From Bradyrhizobium sp. AZCC 2262 (lineage in GTDB: Bacteria > Pseudomonadota > Alphaproteobacteria > Rhizobiales > Xanthobacteraceae): 64,000 nucleotides of DNA. Below, piece after piece: positions 1 through 7,464 of this stretch. The DNA lies in contig NZ_JAZHRT010000001.1 in NCBI RefSeq assembly GCF_036924535.1, forward strand, positions 1,178,001 through 1,242,000, written 5' to 3'. How positions within the stretch are numbered: the stretch's first letter is position 1; the number at the start of each line of letters is the position of its first letter. The notes below the pieces were generated by a model. That model saw only the letters and a list, made by a program, of their open reading frames with translations. It searched no databases and was not told the DNA's origin. The translations under genes and the position numbers were made by a program.

Positions 1-818
1 TCGCAACGCCCATGGTGGTTCGCCGAACCCTTGCCGGCCTTGATCGCGCTGCTGCGCACGCCGGGAAAATCGATATCGACGGACGTGGCGCGCGGCTGCC
101 GCTGCAAGACGTGCCTTCCGAAATCGTTCCGCTGGTAACGGCGGTTAATGATGCGCTACGCCGCCTTGATGAGGGCTACGAGCGACACCAGCGGTTTCTT
201 GTCGATGCGGCGCACGAGCTCCGCACGCCGATCGCGATTCTTCAAACGCGACTGGAATCGTTGTCCCTCGGCCCTGACGCGCGGCGCGTGCTTGAGGACG
301 TTGCGCGTTTGTCGACGCTGGCCGATCAGCTTCTGGACCTGCAGCGCGTCAACCAGCAGGCCGACTGGTTTTCTTCCGTCGATATCGTCGCCATCAGCCA
401 GAAAATGACCGCCGAACTTGCTCCGCTGGCGATCGCCGCCGGTTACGAAATATCTTTCGACAGCGCTGCAGGGCACATCGCGGTGCGAGGCGATCAGGGA
501 GCCCTGGAGCGGGCGCTGACCAATTTGATTCAGAATGCGATCCAGCATGGCGGTCGCAAAGGGGGCATCGTGGTGCGGGTGGAGCCGCCCGCCACGATAT
601 CGGTGACCGACGACGGTCCCGGCATCCAGGCTTGCGATCGTGAGCGCGTATTTGAACCGTTCTATCGGTCGCAAGGCCACGGCCGCGGCGCAGGATTGGG
701 TCTCCATCTCGTCCAGGAGATAGTTCGGCGGCATGATGGAACGGTCGCGATATCGGAAGGACCCACCGGCGGCACATGCGTCAGGATGACGTTCAAGCCG
801 GCGCACGGCACGCCGTAG
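1..818 (+). CDS. Sensor histidine kinase, C-terminal part (5' end outside window)
   Basis: The reading frame is already open at the window edge, so the sensor and membrane domains lie upstream. Numbering from the ATG at 12, the visible part begins at the end of a HAMP-like linker. It then has a HisKA dimerisation helix with the phospho-acceptor His at about residue 68 (AAHELRTPIA), followed by a HATPase_c domain with an N-box (NLIQNAIQHG), a G1 box (DDGPGI), an F-box-like stretch (FEPFYR) and a G2 box (GAGLGLHLV). By family knowledge it autophosphorylates and passes phosphate to a response regulator, probably encoded just upstream because none lies downstream. The stimulus cannot be read from this fragment. 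Confidence 0.93.
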   Translation, partial: ATPMVVRRTLAGLDRAAAHAGKIDIDGRGARLPLQDVPSEIVPLVTAVNDALRRLDEGYERHQRFLVDAAHELRTPIAILQTRLESLSLGPDARRVLEDVARLSTLADQLLDLQRVNQQADWFSSVDIVAISQKMTAELAPLAIAAGYEISFDSAAGHIAVRGDQGALERALTNLIQNAIQHGGRKGGIVVRVEPPATISVTDDGPGIQACDRERVFEPFYRSQGHGRGAGLGLHLVQEIVRRHDGTVAISEGPTGGTCVRMTFKPAHGTP

Positions 819-965
819 AATCGCGCCCTGCATTTATCGCTGCCGCGCTCATTTTCTTCTGCGGCTTCGACGGCGCGCAATGTTCGCGCAACATCCACCC
901 GTCATATCGCGTCAACGCCGACATCAACGGGTGGTGCGGCTTGATGGAATGGGTGACTTACTTTC

Positions 966-1571
966 ATGACAGCACAAAATCTCTTGTTGTTCTTTCGCGC
1001 GCTCGCATCCAGCCCTCGCGCGGTTGGCGCCATCGCGCCATCGGGCGCGAACCTTGCAAGTCTGATTACCAGTGAGATCACCGCCGCCTCCGGCCCGGTG
1101 CTCGAATTGGGCCCCGGTACCGGCGTCTTTACCGAAGCGATGCTGGAGCGTGGTGTGCGCGAGAGCGACCTCACGCTGATCGAATATGGCTCGGATTTCA
1201 TGCGGCTGCTGCAGGCGCGATTTCCCAGGGCGCGCGTGCTCTGGATGGATGCAGCCTGGATGGCTTCCCACGATCTGTTCGAGCATCCGTTGGGTGCCGT
1301 GGTCAGCGGGCTGCCGCTGCTCAATTTTGCGCCAAAGAAAGTCGCCGCAATTCTCACCGCCGCCTTCAGCAAGCTGCGCAACGGTGGCTCGTTCTATCAG
1401 TTCACCTATGGAATGCAGTGCCCGGTTTCGAAGGCGCAACTCGATGAACTCGGACTGAAGGCGAATTGCATGGGCCGCGTGCTGCTGAACATCCCACCCG
1501 CGTCGGTCTACCGCATTACGCGCATCAAGCCCGCCAGGCTCGCGGATCAGGTCGAACCCGATGCCGTCTAG
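966..1571 (+). CDS. PmtA-like class I SAM-dependent methyltransferase
   Basis: A 201-aa protein with the SAM-binding motif I VLELGPGTGVFTEAML at about residues 44-59. Its opening, with a phenylalanine-rich start and IAPSGANLA, is typical of rhizobial phospholipid N-methyltransferases (PmtA), which methylate phosphatidylethanolamine on the way to phosphatidylcholine. The length fits that family. The core also resembles rRNA adenine dimethylases, but the short C-terminus lacks their RNA-binding domain. It starts at ATG 966 behind a weak ribosome site and ends 1 nt before the remains of the DedA start codon, so the two genes were probably co-transcribed. The exact lipid substrate is inferred. 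Confidence 0.8.
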   Translation: MTAQNLLLFFRALASSPRAVGAIAPSGANLASLITSEITAASGPVLELGPGTGVFTEAMLERGVRESDLTLIEYGSDFMRLLQARFPRARVLWMDAAWMASHDLFEHPLGAVVSGLPLLNFAPKKVAAILTAAFSKLRNGGSFYQFTYGMQCPVSKAQLDELGLKANCMGRVLLNIPPASVYRITRIKPARLADQVEPDAV

Positions 1572-1572
1572 C

Positions 1573-1698
1573 ATGGACATACCCGACTTCGTCACCGTGC
1601 TCGCCGAATCCGGGCCGATCGGAATTGCCGCTGTCGCGCTGGCCGAAAATTCTTTCCAGTGGTGCCGTCCTACGTCGTGTTTGTGGTGCTCGGCATGA
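1573..1698 (+). pseudogene. Displaced N-terminal frame of the DedA gene
   Basis: From ATG 1573 this frame reads MDIPDFVTVLAESG..., continues to ALAEN at about 1636-1650, then runs off frame and stops at 1696-1698. DedA proteins normally continue from such an ALxEN segment into FFPxxPSY. That continuation exists here one base out of phase (TTC at 1650, then FPVVPSYVV). The two halves join perfectly if the T at 1650 is read twice, meaning one base is missing. It may be a true mutation or a sequencing or assembly error. Confidence 0.7.
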
Positions 1699-2207
1699 TG
1701 GCCGCGTCAGGCGAGAGCGAACTGGTCGTCACCGTTGCGGCAACTGCGACCGGTTCAACGATCGGCGCACTTGCGTGGTACGGGCTCGGCCTTGCCCTGG
1801 GGGCGAAGCGAATCGAAGCGCTGATTGAACGGTTCGGGCGGTTCATATTCCTGAAGCCCGCCCTGTATCATCGGATGGCAGGTTCTTACAGGCGCAATCA
1901 CTTCTGGGTCACCGTTGTGGGACAGACCATTCCGGCGGTGCGGGTCTATCTCTCCATTCCGGCCGGCGTGCTCAATCTGGCGATCTTGAACTTCGCGGGG
2001 GCAACGCTGATCGGAAGCATCATATGGAGCGGGCCTCTTCTAACGCTCGGATATGTCCTGCGTGAGAGAAGCGCCGACGCGGCTTTTTCGGGCCTGCTGG
2101 TCGTCACTGCCCTGGTCGGGTTTGAATTTCTCGTTTTGCTCGCCTGGCAATTAACCCGTCATCCCGGTAGACCGCGACAGGATCATCAGGGCGGAGGCGA
2201 TCAGTAA
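1659..2207 (+). CDS. DedA-family membrane protein, frameshifted at its N-terminus
   Basis: This in-frame remainder gives 182 aa from GTG 1659. It has several hydrophobic segments and the DedA signature region GQTIPAVRVYLSIPAG at about residues 87-102, with the conserved Arg and Pro-Ala-Gly. DedA (SNARE-associated/VTT) proteins are inner-membrane proteins linked to lipid scrambling and envelope homeostasis. The expected first ~26 residues are encoded at 1573-1650 in another frame, so the intact gene would be 1573-2207. Translation from GTG 1659 would lack the first amphipathic segment and the acidic residue before the FFP motif. The 3' end overlaps the convergent MAPEG gene by 57 bp. Confidence 0.75.
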   Translation: MVPSYVVFVVLGMMAASGESELVVTVAATATGSTIGALAWYGLGLALGAKRIEALIERFGRFIFLKPALYHRMAGSYRRNHFWVTVVGQTIPAVRVYLSIPAGVLNLAILNFAGATLIGSIIWSGPLLTLGYVLRERSADAAFSGLLVVTALVGFEFLVLLAWQLTRHPGRPRQDHQGGGDQ

Positions 2208-2561
2208 GATGAACGTGATCGTGATGCCGCCGACCCGGCCGATGCGGAATTGCAGCGTGTTGGGCGCCGCGTACATGCCGAGCGGGTGCAGAAGCCGGGA
2301 AAGCAGCAGCGCGCCCATCAACAGATGGACCCATGTCGCGGCCAGGCCGGACATTTCCAGCATCGCCACCATCAGCGTGATGATTGGGACATATTCGATG
2401 AAGTTGGCATGCGCGCGGATCGCGCTGCGCAGTTGCAGGCTTCCATTGTCACCGAAGGTGGCCCGGTCGCGCTGGCGCAGCCGGCCGACTTGAACGGCGA
2501 GCACGGTGTAGAGCAGGGCGAGAACGGCGAGATAGGTCGCGGTGATCGAGGGCAGGTGCAT
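2151..2561 (-). CDS. MAPEG-family membrane protein
   Basis: A 136-aa protein with four predicted membrane helices. The MAPEG (membrane-associated proteins in eicosanoid and glutathione metabolism) signature is RSAIRAHANFIEYVPI at about residues 45-60, followed by RLLHPLGMY. Family members are microsomal glutathione-transferase-like enzymes, but bacterial ones are mostly uncharacterised. It starts at ATG 2561 behind GGAGAC, and its 3' end overlaps the convergent DedA gene. The role in glutathione conjugation is inferred from family only. Confidence 0.9.
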   Translation of the reverse strand: MHLPSITATYLAVLALLYTVLAVQVGRLRQRDRATFGDNGSLQLRSAIRAHANFIEYVPIITLMVAMLEMSGLAATWVHLLMGALLLSRLLHPLGMYAAPNTLQFRIGRVGGITITFILLIASALMILSRSTGMTG

Positions 2562-2591
2562 GTGCGTCTCCTCGCGGGCTGTCTATTGATG

Positions 2592-2706
2592 CTGTCATTC
2601 CGGGCGATGGGTGGCATCGATCCCGGAATCCATGATGGAGAGGGATTCCGGGTTCATCGCTGCGCGAAGCCTACGGTGTGCAATTGCACATCGTAGAATG
2701 ACGGCG
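2592..2706. repeat. Intergenic palindromic repeat element
   Basis: Starts with gtcattccggg, carries repeated 'cccggaatcc'/'gggattccggg' arms, and ends with 'tagaatgacggc', the inverted match of its start. This is the layout of REP-like elements scattered through Bradyrhizobium genomes. It fills the gap between the MAPEG gene and the end of the carotenoid oxygenase gene. Copy number cannot be judged from one window, but a related element occurs at 46309-46393. Confidence 0.65.
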
Positions 2707-2719
2707 ACAAAGGCTACGC

Positions 2720-4123
2720 TTACGCCGCGCCGACCCAATTGCCGTGAAAGCCGTCGGGCACGCGATGGCCGAGATGCACCAGCGCGACGGGCCCCGACTC
2801 GACATCCTGCGCGTTGAACACCGCGAGATCGCTGCGATTCTCCCGCGCGCGCCAGACCGCCGATAGCAGCCAGCCGTCGCCTTCGGCGGCGTCAGCGCCG
2901 CGTTCGACGAACACCGGCTCGGAAATCGTGTCGCCGGCGGGCAGCAGATAATGCCCGAGCCGCTTGCCCTTGCCGTCGACATGCACGATGCCGGAGAGCG
3001 CGCCGAACATCGGCAGATCGGGATTGGCGCAGGCGTACCAGCCATGGCTGTTCGTCTGTCCCGCGCGGCGGTCGTCGATGCGCGGGAATTCGCCGGTGAG
3101 ATCGTCGAGATAGGTTTGCGTGAAGCGGTCGGTATTGCCTGCGAGGTCGAAGGTCCAGCGACAGTACCGCGCGCGGGATTTCTCCGGATCGGTCTTCGAG
3201 CCGTCGGGATGGGGAAACAGCGGCGCCTCCTCGAACTGCATCACGTCGGCGATGATGCGGTTGCCTTCCTCCCACGCGTTCATGACGTGGAAGACGTAGC
3301 AGTTCTCGGCGCGGAACCAGACCAGATCCGCAGGCGTGCCGTTGCGCTTCATAATGCCGACATACGCGCCTTTCTCCGGCTCCCAGGCGTAAGGCGGCTT
3401 GCCGCGCATCGCGCGTTCCATGCTGCCGGTGATGGGCAGGATCGGAAACAGCATATGATTTTCGGTGACGATGAAGTCGTGCACCATGCTGGCATAGGGC
3501 GCGTCGAAGCGATCGAACCGCGTCACCACGCCCGCGGCGTTGACCGATCCGAAGGAGAGGGCGGGGGTAAGCGGGCCCGCGGCGTTGTAGCCGAAGAACA
3601 CCATCTCGCCGGTCACGGGGTCGATCTTGGGATGCGCGGTGAAGGGGCCCTTGATGGCGCCCTTGTAGTCGCAATAGCCGAGGCGATTGAGTGTGCCGGG
3701 CTCGATCTCGGTCGGCAGATGGCCTTCCTCCAGCGCCAGCAGCTTGCCGCCGTGGAAGATGATGTTGGTATTGGCGACGCCGCCATCGTCGGTGATTCCG
3801 GCCGGCGCCCCCGGCAGCTTGCGGCCGAAGCCGCCGAACAGGGCGCGGCCGGCGTCGTGCTCGGCCAGCCATTTCGGGGTCCGGACCCAGCGGTTGCGGT
3901 AGCTGGCGCGGCCGTTCTCCAGATGGAAGGCGTGCAGCATGCCGTCGCCGACGAACCAGTGGGCGCCAGGCGCGTCGAATTGCGGGTTGGGGCCGTTGCG
4001 GTAGAGCGTGCCGTTGAGTTCGCGCGGCAATTCGCCGGTCACCTTGAGATGCGGCGCGTCGCATTCCATCGGGATCGGCGCCAGATTGGTCCGCGCTGCC
4101 TCGGTCTTCACCTGGTCGAGCAT
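2720..4123 (-). CDS. Carotenoid oxygenase family protein (carotenoid/stilbene cleavage dioxygenase)
   Basis: 467 aa, the usual length for this seven-bladed beta-propeller family. The four metal-binding histidines are visible at about H164 (FTAHPKID), H215 (SMVHDF), H279 (VFHVMN) and H460 (FHGNW). Members use Fe(II) and O2 to cut a carbon-carbon double bond in carotenoids or in lignin-derived stilbenes. There is no signal peptide, so it is probably cytoplasmic. It starts at ATG 4123 behind GGAGGG. It is divergent from the TetR gene at 4236, and a palindromic operator lies 20 bp upstream of this start. The substrate is unknown; no carotenoid biosynthesis genes are near. Confidence 0.93.
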   Translation of the reverse strand: MLDQVKTEAARTNLAPIPMECDAPHLKVTGELPRELNGTLYRNGPNPQFDAPGAHWFVGDGMLHAFHLENGRASYRNRWVRTPKWLAEHDAGRALFGGFGRKLPGAPAGITDDGGVANTNIIFHGGKLLALEEGHLPTEIEPGTLNRLGYCDYKGAIKGPFTAHPKIDPVTGEMVFFGYNAAGPLTPALSFGSVNAAGVVTRFDRFDAPYASMVHDFIVTENHMLFPILPITGSMERAMRGKPPYAWEPEKGAYVGIMKRNGTPADLVWFRAENCYVFHVMNAWEEGNRIIADVMQFEEAPLFPHPDGSKTDPEKSRARYCRWTFDLAGNTDRFTQTYLDDLTGEFPRIDDRRAGQTNSHGWYACANPDLPMFGALSGIVHVDGKGKRLGHYLLPAGDTISEPVFVERGADAAEGDGWLLSAVWRARENRSDLAVFNAQDVESGPVALVHLGHRVPDGFHGNWVGAA

Positions 4124-4143
4124 CTTACGTTCCCTCCGGTTAA

Positions 4144-4162
4144 ATCTTTACATCGTAAAGAT
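4144..4162. promoter_or_regulatory. Operator 1, probable TetR-family binding site
   Basis: A perfect 19-bp palindrome, ATCTTTAC-atc-GTAAAGAT, lying 20 bp from the carotenoid oxygenase start. A near-identical site (4198-4216) lies 19 bp from the divergent TetR start. Placement and symmetry fit autoregulation plus control of the oxygenase by the TetR protein. Confidence 0.75.
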
Positions 4163-4197
4163 ATCAGTAAGGATGTTGCGGCCCGCCGTCAAGCAAA

Positions 4198-4216
4198 ATC
4201 TTTACAGTGTAAAAAT
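4198..4216. promoter_or_regulatory. Operator 2, probable TetR-family binding site
   Basis: ATCTTTAC-agt-GTAAAAAT, one arm mismatch from a perfect palindrome and the same motif as 4144-4162. Centres of the two sites are 54 bp apart. It sits directly before the ribosome site of the TetR gene. Confidence 0.72.
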
Positions 4217-4235
4217 TGCGGCTATAAGGAGTCGT

Positions 4236-4970
4236 ATGGCAAGAACATCTCGAGAAACCAGAACGATCCGTCCCACTGCGCGGCGCAGGCCGGCAAAACC
4301 CGTGGCGGAAAGGGCAGCCAGTCAGCGTCGCCGGGCAGCCGGCGAGACGCCTTATCATCACGGCGATCTGCACGACGCCTTGCTCGCCGCCGCCGAGCGG
4401 GTGCTGGAACGCGACGGGTTGCCGGGCCTGACCTTGCGGGCCGTGGCGCGCGAGGCCGGCGTGTCGCATGCCGCGCCGACCCATCATTTCGGCGATCTCA
4501 CCGGGTTGCTCAGCGAGCTCGCGGCCATCGGCTTCCGCCGCTTCAACGAGGCCATGATTGCAGCTCGCAATAGTGAAACCCATCCGCTGATGAAGGGGAT
4601 GGCCAACGCGAAGGCCTATGTCGCCTACGCCCAGGCGAGTCCCGGCATGTTCAGTCTGATGTTCCGCAACGAACGGATCGACATGACGCGGCCATCGCTG
4701 CACGAGGCGGCGACCGCCTCCTTCGAGGGCCTGGCGAGTGCGGTCGGTGCCGGCCGCAACGAAAGACTCGCTGGCGAGGCGCTGGAGGCAATCTCGCTCG
4801 ACCAGGCCGCGGCGATCGCGCGCGCGTGGTCGCTGGTGCACGGCTTCGCCTCGCTGCTGCTCGACGGGCGGCTGAAGGACATCCTGCACCGGCTGCCGGA
4901 AGGCACCGGCGTCGATCAACTGCTACATGCGATGCTGCTCTCGACCGTCGCCCGGCCGCCGGGGGCTTGA
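4236..4970 (+). CDS. TetR/AcrR-family transcriptional regulator (WHG-type C-terminus)
   Basis: 244 aa from ATG 4236, which follows AAGGAG by 5 nt; the upstream in-frame extension runs through the operator and is unlikely to be translated. A basic N-terminal tail precedes the TetR helix-turn-helix at about residues 47-90 (LRAVAREAGVSHAAPTHHFG). The C-terminal part resembles the WHG ligand-binding domain. It is probably a repressor of itself and of the divergent carotenoid oxygenase through the two sites at 4144 and 4198. The ligand may be a carotenoid- or lignin-derived aromatic; that is inference from the neighbour. Confidence 0.9.
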   Translation: MARTSRETRTIRPTARRRPAKPVAERAASQRRRAAGETPYHHGDLHDALLAAAERVLERDGLPGLTLRAVAREAGVSHAAPTHHFGDLTGLLSELAAIGFRRFNEAMIAARNSETHPLMKGMANAKAYVAYAQASPGMFSLMFRNERIDMTRPSLHEAATASFEGLASAVGAGRNERLAGEALEAISLDQAAAIARAWSLVHGFASLLLDGRLKDILHRLPEGTGVDQLLHAMLLSTVARPPGA

Positions 4971-5115
4971 TACTCCCTGCCGGAGCTTGGGTTAGCAAGC
5001 GGGCAGGGCGCGCAGTTCTCGCGCTACATTGCGCCGAAATGCCAGGGCCCGCAGCAGTGGCGCTTGCAAACGATGGCGCGGCGCCGGCCCACAATGGTCC
5101 GCTTGCGACCGTGCG

Positions 5116-5667
5116 TCAGGGCTTTACATACGACCAGCCCTTCTCCTGCAATTCCATCACGCGCACAACGCCGGACTGCACGATTTGCGCCTGCGGAATG
5201 ATTGGAATGTCCTTGCCCTCCGCCTTGCGCATGTTTTCCTGGGTATTGCCGCAGGCTTTGAAGGAGATTTCCGGCGTGCTCAACGCGAGCACCTCGATCC
5301 GCGCCTTCACCGGCGAGGTGTCGTCACGCAGCATGTGCAAGCCAGGGCCGAAAGTGACGACCTCGATCGACACCTTCTCGCCGAGGCCCTTGTAGTATTG
5401 CGCGACGTTCGTCGCATTGTTGAGTGCGAGATTCATCATCGCTGGTTCGTTGGTGTTTACCTGCAGGACAAGGTTGTGCAACTTCTTGTCAGCAACGGCC
5501 TGCTTCTGCGCTGTCGCTTGCTTCGTCGTCGGCGCCGCCGTTGATCGCGCCGCGACGATCTGCGGCCTTGTTGGTTTCTTCGCCGGCTCCGCCGCCGATG
5601 ACGGCGCGAGGATGAGCACCATTACGACTCCCATCGCCGCTCTGACAGCATTTTCAAATTTGATCAT
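5116..5667 (-). CDS. Periplasmic DsrE-like protein
   Basis: 183 aa from ATG 5667, preceded by AAGGGAG; an upstream ATG in frame lacks a ribosome site. An N-terminal signal-like hydrophobic segment (VVMVLILAPSSAAEP) is followed by an Ala/Thr/Gln-rich linker. A DsrE/DsrF-like fold begins at about residue 65 (LHNLVLQVNTNEPAMMNLALNN), with an FKACGNT segment carrying the single likely functional Cys. Cytoplasmic DsrE proteins handle sulfur; exported versions are uncharacterised. It follows the VasI-like gene by 38 bp and is the last gene of the TAXI cluster, so it is probably co-transcribed with it. Confidence 0.8.
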   Translation of the reverse strand: MIKFENAVRAAMGVVMVLILAPSSAAEPAKKPTRPQIVAARSTAAPTTKQATAQKQAVADKKLHNLVLQVNTNEPAMMNLALNNATNVAQYYKGLGEKVSIEVVTFGPGLHMLRDDTSPVKARIEVLALSTPEISFKACGNTQENMRKAEGKDIPIIPQAQIVQSGVVRVMELQEKGWSYVKP

Positions 5668-5705
5668 CACGCATCTCCCTTGAACGGTTCCCTGTTCGTT
5701 GCCCC

Positions 5706-6365
5706 TTAGTTGCGTGGCGCGGCAATGGCTTGCGGCCATCTGCATGCCGCAGCCAGCTTTTCTCGCACCATCTTCAATCCGCCGATCGAAAAATTCCCCT
5801 CGCGGGCGACACCCGTTCGGGGAGAAAGGCGAACGGTGACCTCGCCCTCCTCGGGGAGCGACTGCAACAAGCGCACGACATCGCCCTTGAATGCGACGCC
5901 GGTTCCAAACGATGGCGCGCCTGCCGCAGCTTGCACCGGCTGATCGCCATTGACGCGATAGAACATGGTGTAATCTCCGCCGCGGCCAGAGATGGCCGGT
6001 CCGGCGACCACAAGTTCAGTGCGGCCATTGCGACAGTAAATGGAGAGCTGCATCGCGGAGCCTTCCGTGCCGCCACGAGACGGTGTGACGGCCACGACGA
6101 GCGGCATATAGTCCACAGGCGATGTCGTCTCGCTAATAGTCCAGTTGCCGACCGCCGGCGCCGGGCGCGCCGGCTGCGCGGGATGCGCCGGCTGCGCCGG
6201 GGGTCCTATGCTGCGCGACAGCCGGTCCAGGCATTTCAGCCGCTCTGCGCGCTCCATCAGGGAACAGTCGCGAAGTTGCGCCAATGGATCGCTCGTGCCT
6301 TGTGCGAGAGCAATTCCACTCGCCAGCTCGAAGGCGACAAACAGGGGGATCGCAGCGGTCCTCAT
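5706..6365 (-). CDS. VasI/TagO-like secreted protein
   Basis: 219 aa from ATG 6365, which overlaps the TGA of the preceding TAXI gene (ATGA), so translation is coupled. A signal peptide ends near ALAQG. A short conserved block (LRDCSLMERAERLKCLDRLS) and a Pro/Ala spacer follow. The main domain carries features of type VI secretion-associated VasI/TagO proteins: WTISETTSPVDY, a CRNGRTELVV strand, YRVNGDQP, and a final GLKMVREKLAAACRWP. No type VI secretion genes are in the window, so its role is more likely tied to the adjacent binding protein. Family assignment is by pattern only. Confidence 0.7.
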   Translation of the reverse strand: MRTAAIPLFVAFELASGIALAQGTSDPLAQLRDCSLMERAERLKCLDRLSRSIGPPAQPAHPAQPARPAPAVGNWTISETTSPVDYMPLVVAVTPSRGGTEGSAMQLSIYCRNGRTELVVAGPAISGRGGDYTMFYRVNGDQPVQAAAGAPSFGTGVAFKGDVVRLLQSLPEEGEVTVRLSPRTGVAREGNFSIGGLKMVREKLAAACRWPQAIAAPRN

Positions 6366-7390
6366 TGCGATGCCTGCTTTCCACGCGCCTGACGATCCAG
6401 CCATGCCTGCGCCGATGAGGAGCGGGCTAATCCGGGGACCGTCGCAGCAAGGTTGATCGATTTCCATTTCGGGTCGAAGCCAGGCGCCTGCAGCCTGTCG
6501 ATCCGGGAAAAGAGGTAATCGACAAAGCGCGCGACGCGCTGATAGCGATTCGACTGCGCCGGCCAATTGAAGGCGACCAGAACGGTCGGCACCGCGATCG
6601 TCGACACGCGTTCGCCCTGCTTGATCAGATTGGGATATTCGGTCGGCTCCAGCACTGCGGGAAGATAGTAATCCTCGAACTTGCTCTCGTAAGCGACCGG
6701 AAGGAACTTGAAGCCGGGCTCCCAGCGCCCACGCAGAAAAGCGTCAACCGGCTTCGAGGTGATGAAAACGACGGCGGCCATTTCACCCTTGCGCATCTGC
6801 TCCAGCGCGACCTGATGCGGAATGAAGGTCTTTTCGACGTTGATGCCGAGGCGGCTGAAGATCAGCGGTCCCGAATAGGCGGCGGCCGTGCCCAGGGTGT
6901 TGAAATTCACTTTCTTGCCGGCGAGATCCTGCAGGCTGGCAATCTCCGGCCGAACGAAGATATGAAGTTCCGACGGGAAGAGGTTGAGAAGGTAGACGAT
7001 CCGGTGCTGAAGCTCAGGCGCCTGAACTTTGTACTCTTCGAGCGCGTCGGAATTGATGATCGCCATGTCGACGCCACGCAGATAGAGCAGCGCATTCATA
7101 TTTTCCGTGGCCCCTCGGGTCACGATTGGCAGCACAAGCATGTTCGGCCCGTCGTCGACGACGCGGGCGATTTCGGTAGCAAGACGGATGGGGGCGCCCT
7201 CCAACAGGCCGCCGGCGATGCCGACCGTCCAGGCATTCATCCGCTCTTTTTGTGTCTCGTACGGTGAGCCACTTCGCAGCGGGCGGGCGCTCTGTGCCTG
7301 TGCGTCGCCATCGGCAAGCTGAGGTGCCAGCATGACTGGCGCCAAAATGCTGAGCACGAGCAATAAGTGTGATCTAAAAAAAGTACTCAT
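6362..7390 (-). CDS. TAXI-family TRAP-type solute-binding protein (locus A)
   Basis: 342 aa with a signal peptide (cleavage near AQAQS). It has the TAXI arrangement: VGIAGGLLEGAPIRLATEIARV, then GATENMNALLYLRGVDMAIINSDAL, then LAGKKVNFNTLGTAAAYSG, and IAVPTVLVAFN near the C-terminus. TAXI proteins normally deliver substrates to fused TRAP permeases of the DctQM type. No permease gene is present here. It starts at ATG 7390 behind AGGAG. Upstream, 74 bp away, is the coiled-coil/Sel1-like gene; downstream the VasI-like gene overlaps it. A paralogue lies at 54132-55598. It may act as a periplasmic sensor or chaperone rather than in transport. Confidence 0.88.
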   Translation of the reverse strand: MSTFFRSHLLLVLSILAPVMLAPQLADGDAQAQSARPLRSGSPYETQKERMNAWTVGIAGGLLEGAPIRLATEIARVVDDGPNMLVLPIVTRGATENMNALLYLRGVDMAIINSDALEEYKVQAPELQHRIVYLLNLFPSELHIFVRPEIASLQDLAGKKVNFNTLGTAAAYSGPLIFSRLGINVEKTFIPHQVALEQMRKGEMAAVVFITSKPVDAFLRGRWEPGFKFLPVAYESKFEDYYLPAVLEPTEYPNLIKQGERVSTIAVPTVLVAFNWPAQSNRYQRVARFVDYLFSRIDRLQAPGFDPKWKSINLAATVPGLARSSSAQAWLDRQARGKQASQ

Positions 7391-7464
7391 CTACAAACTC
7401 CTCTTGCGTCAAACTCGGCTTTCAACTGCCATACCCCAGCTGCCCGATGAAGATGTAAATCATC

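Noticed and set aside
156..833. 225-aa open frame opposite the histidine kinase
   Set aside because: Antisense shadow of a gene with clear HisKA/HATPase motifs; no ribosome site or domain.
2951..4573. 540-aa plus-strand frame
   Set aside because: Runs antisense through the carotenoid oxygenase and then out of frame through the TetR gene; composition is that of a shadow frame in GC-rich DNA.
5116..7390. Reading the locus A cluster as a type VI or TRAP transport operon
   Set aside because: Only one VasI-like and one TAXI gene are present; no other type VI components and no TRAP permease genes are in the window.
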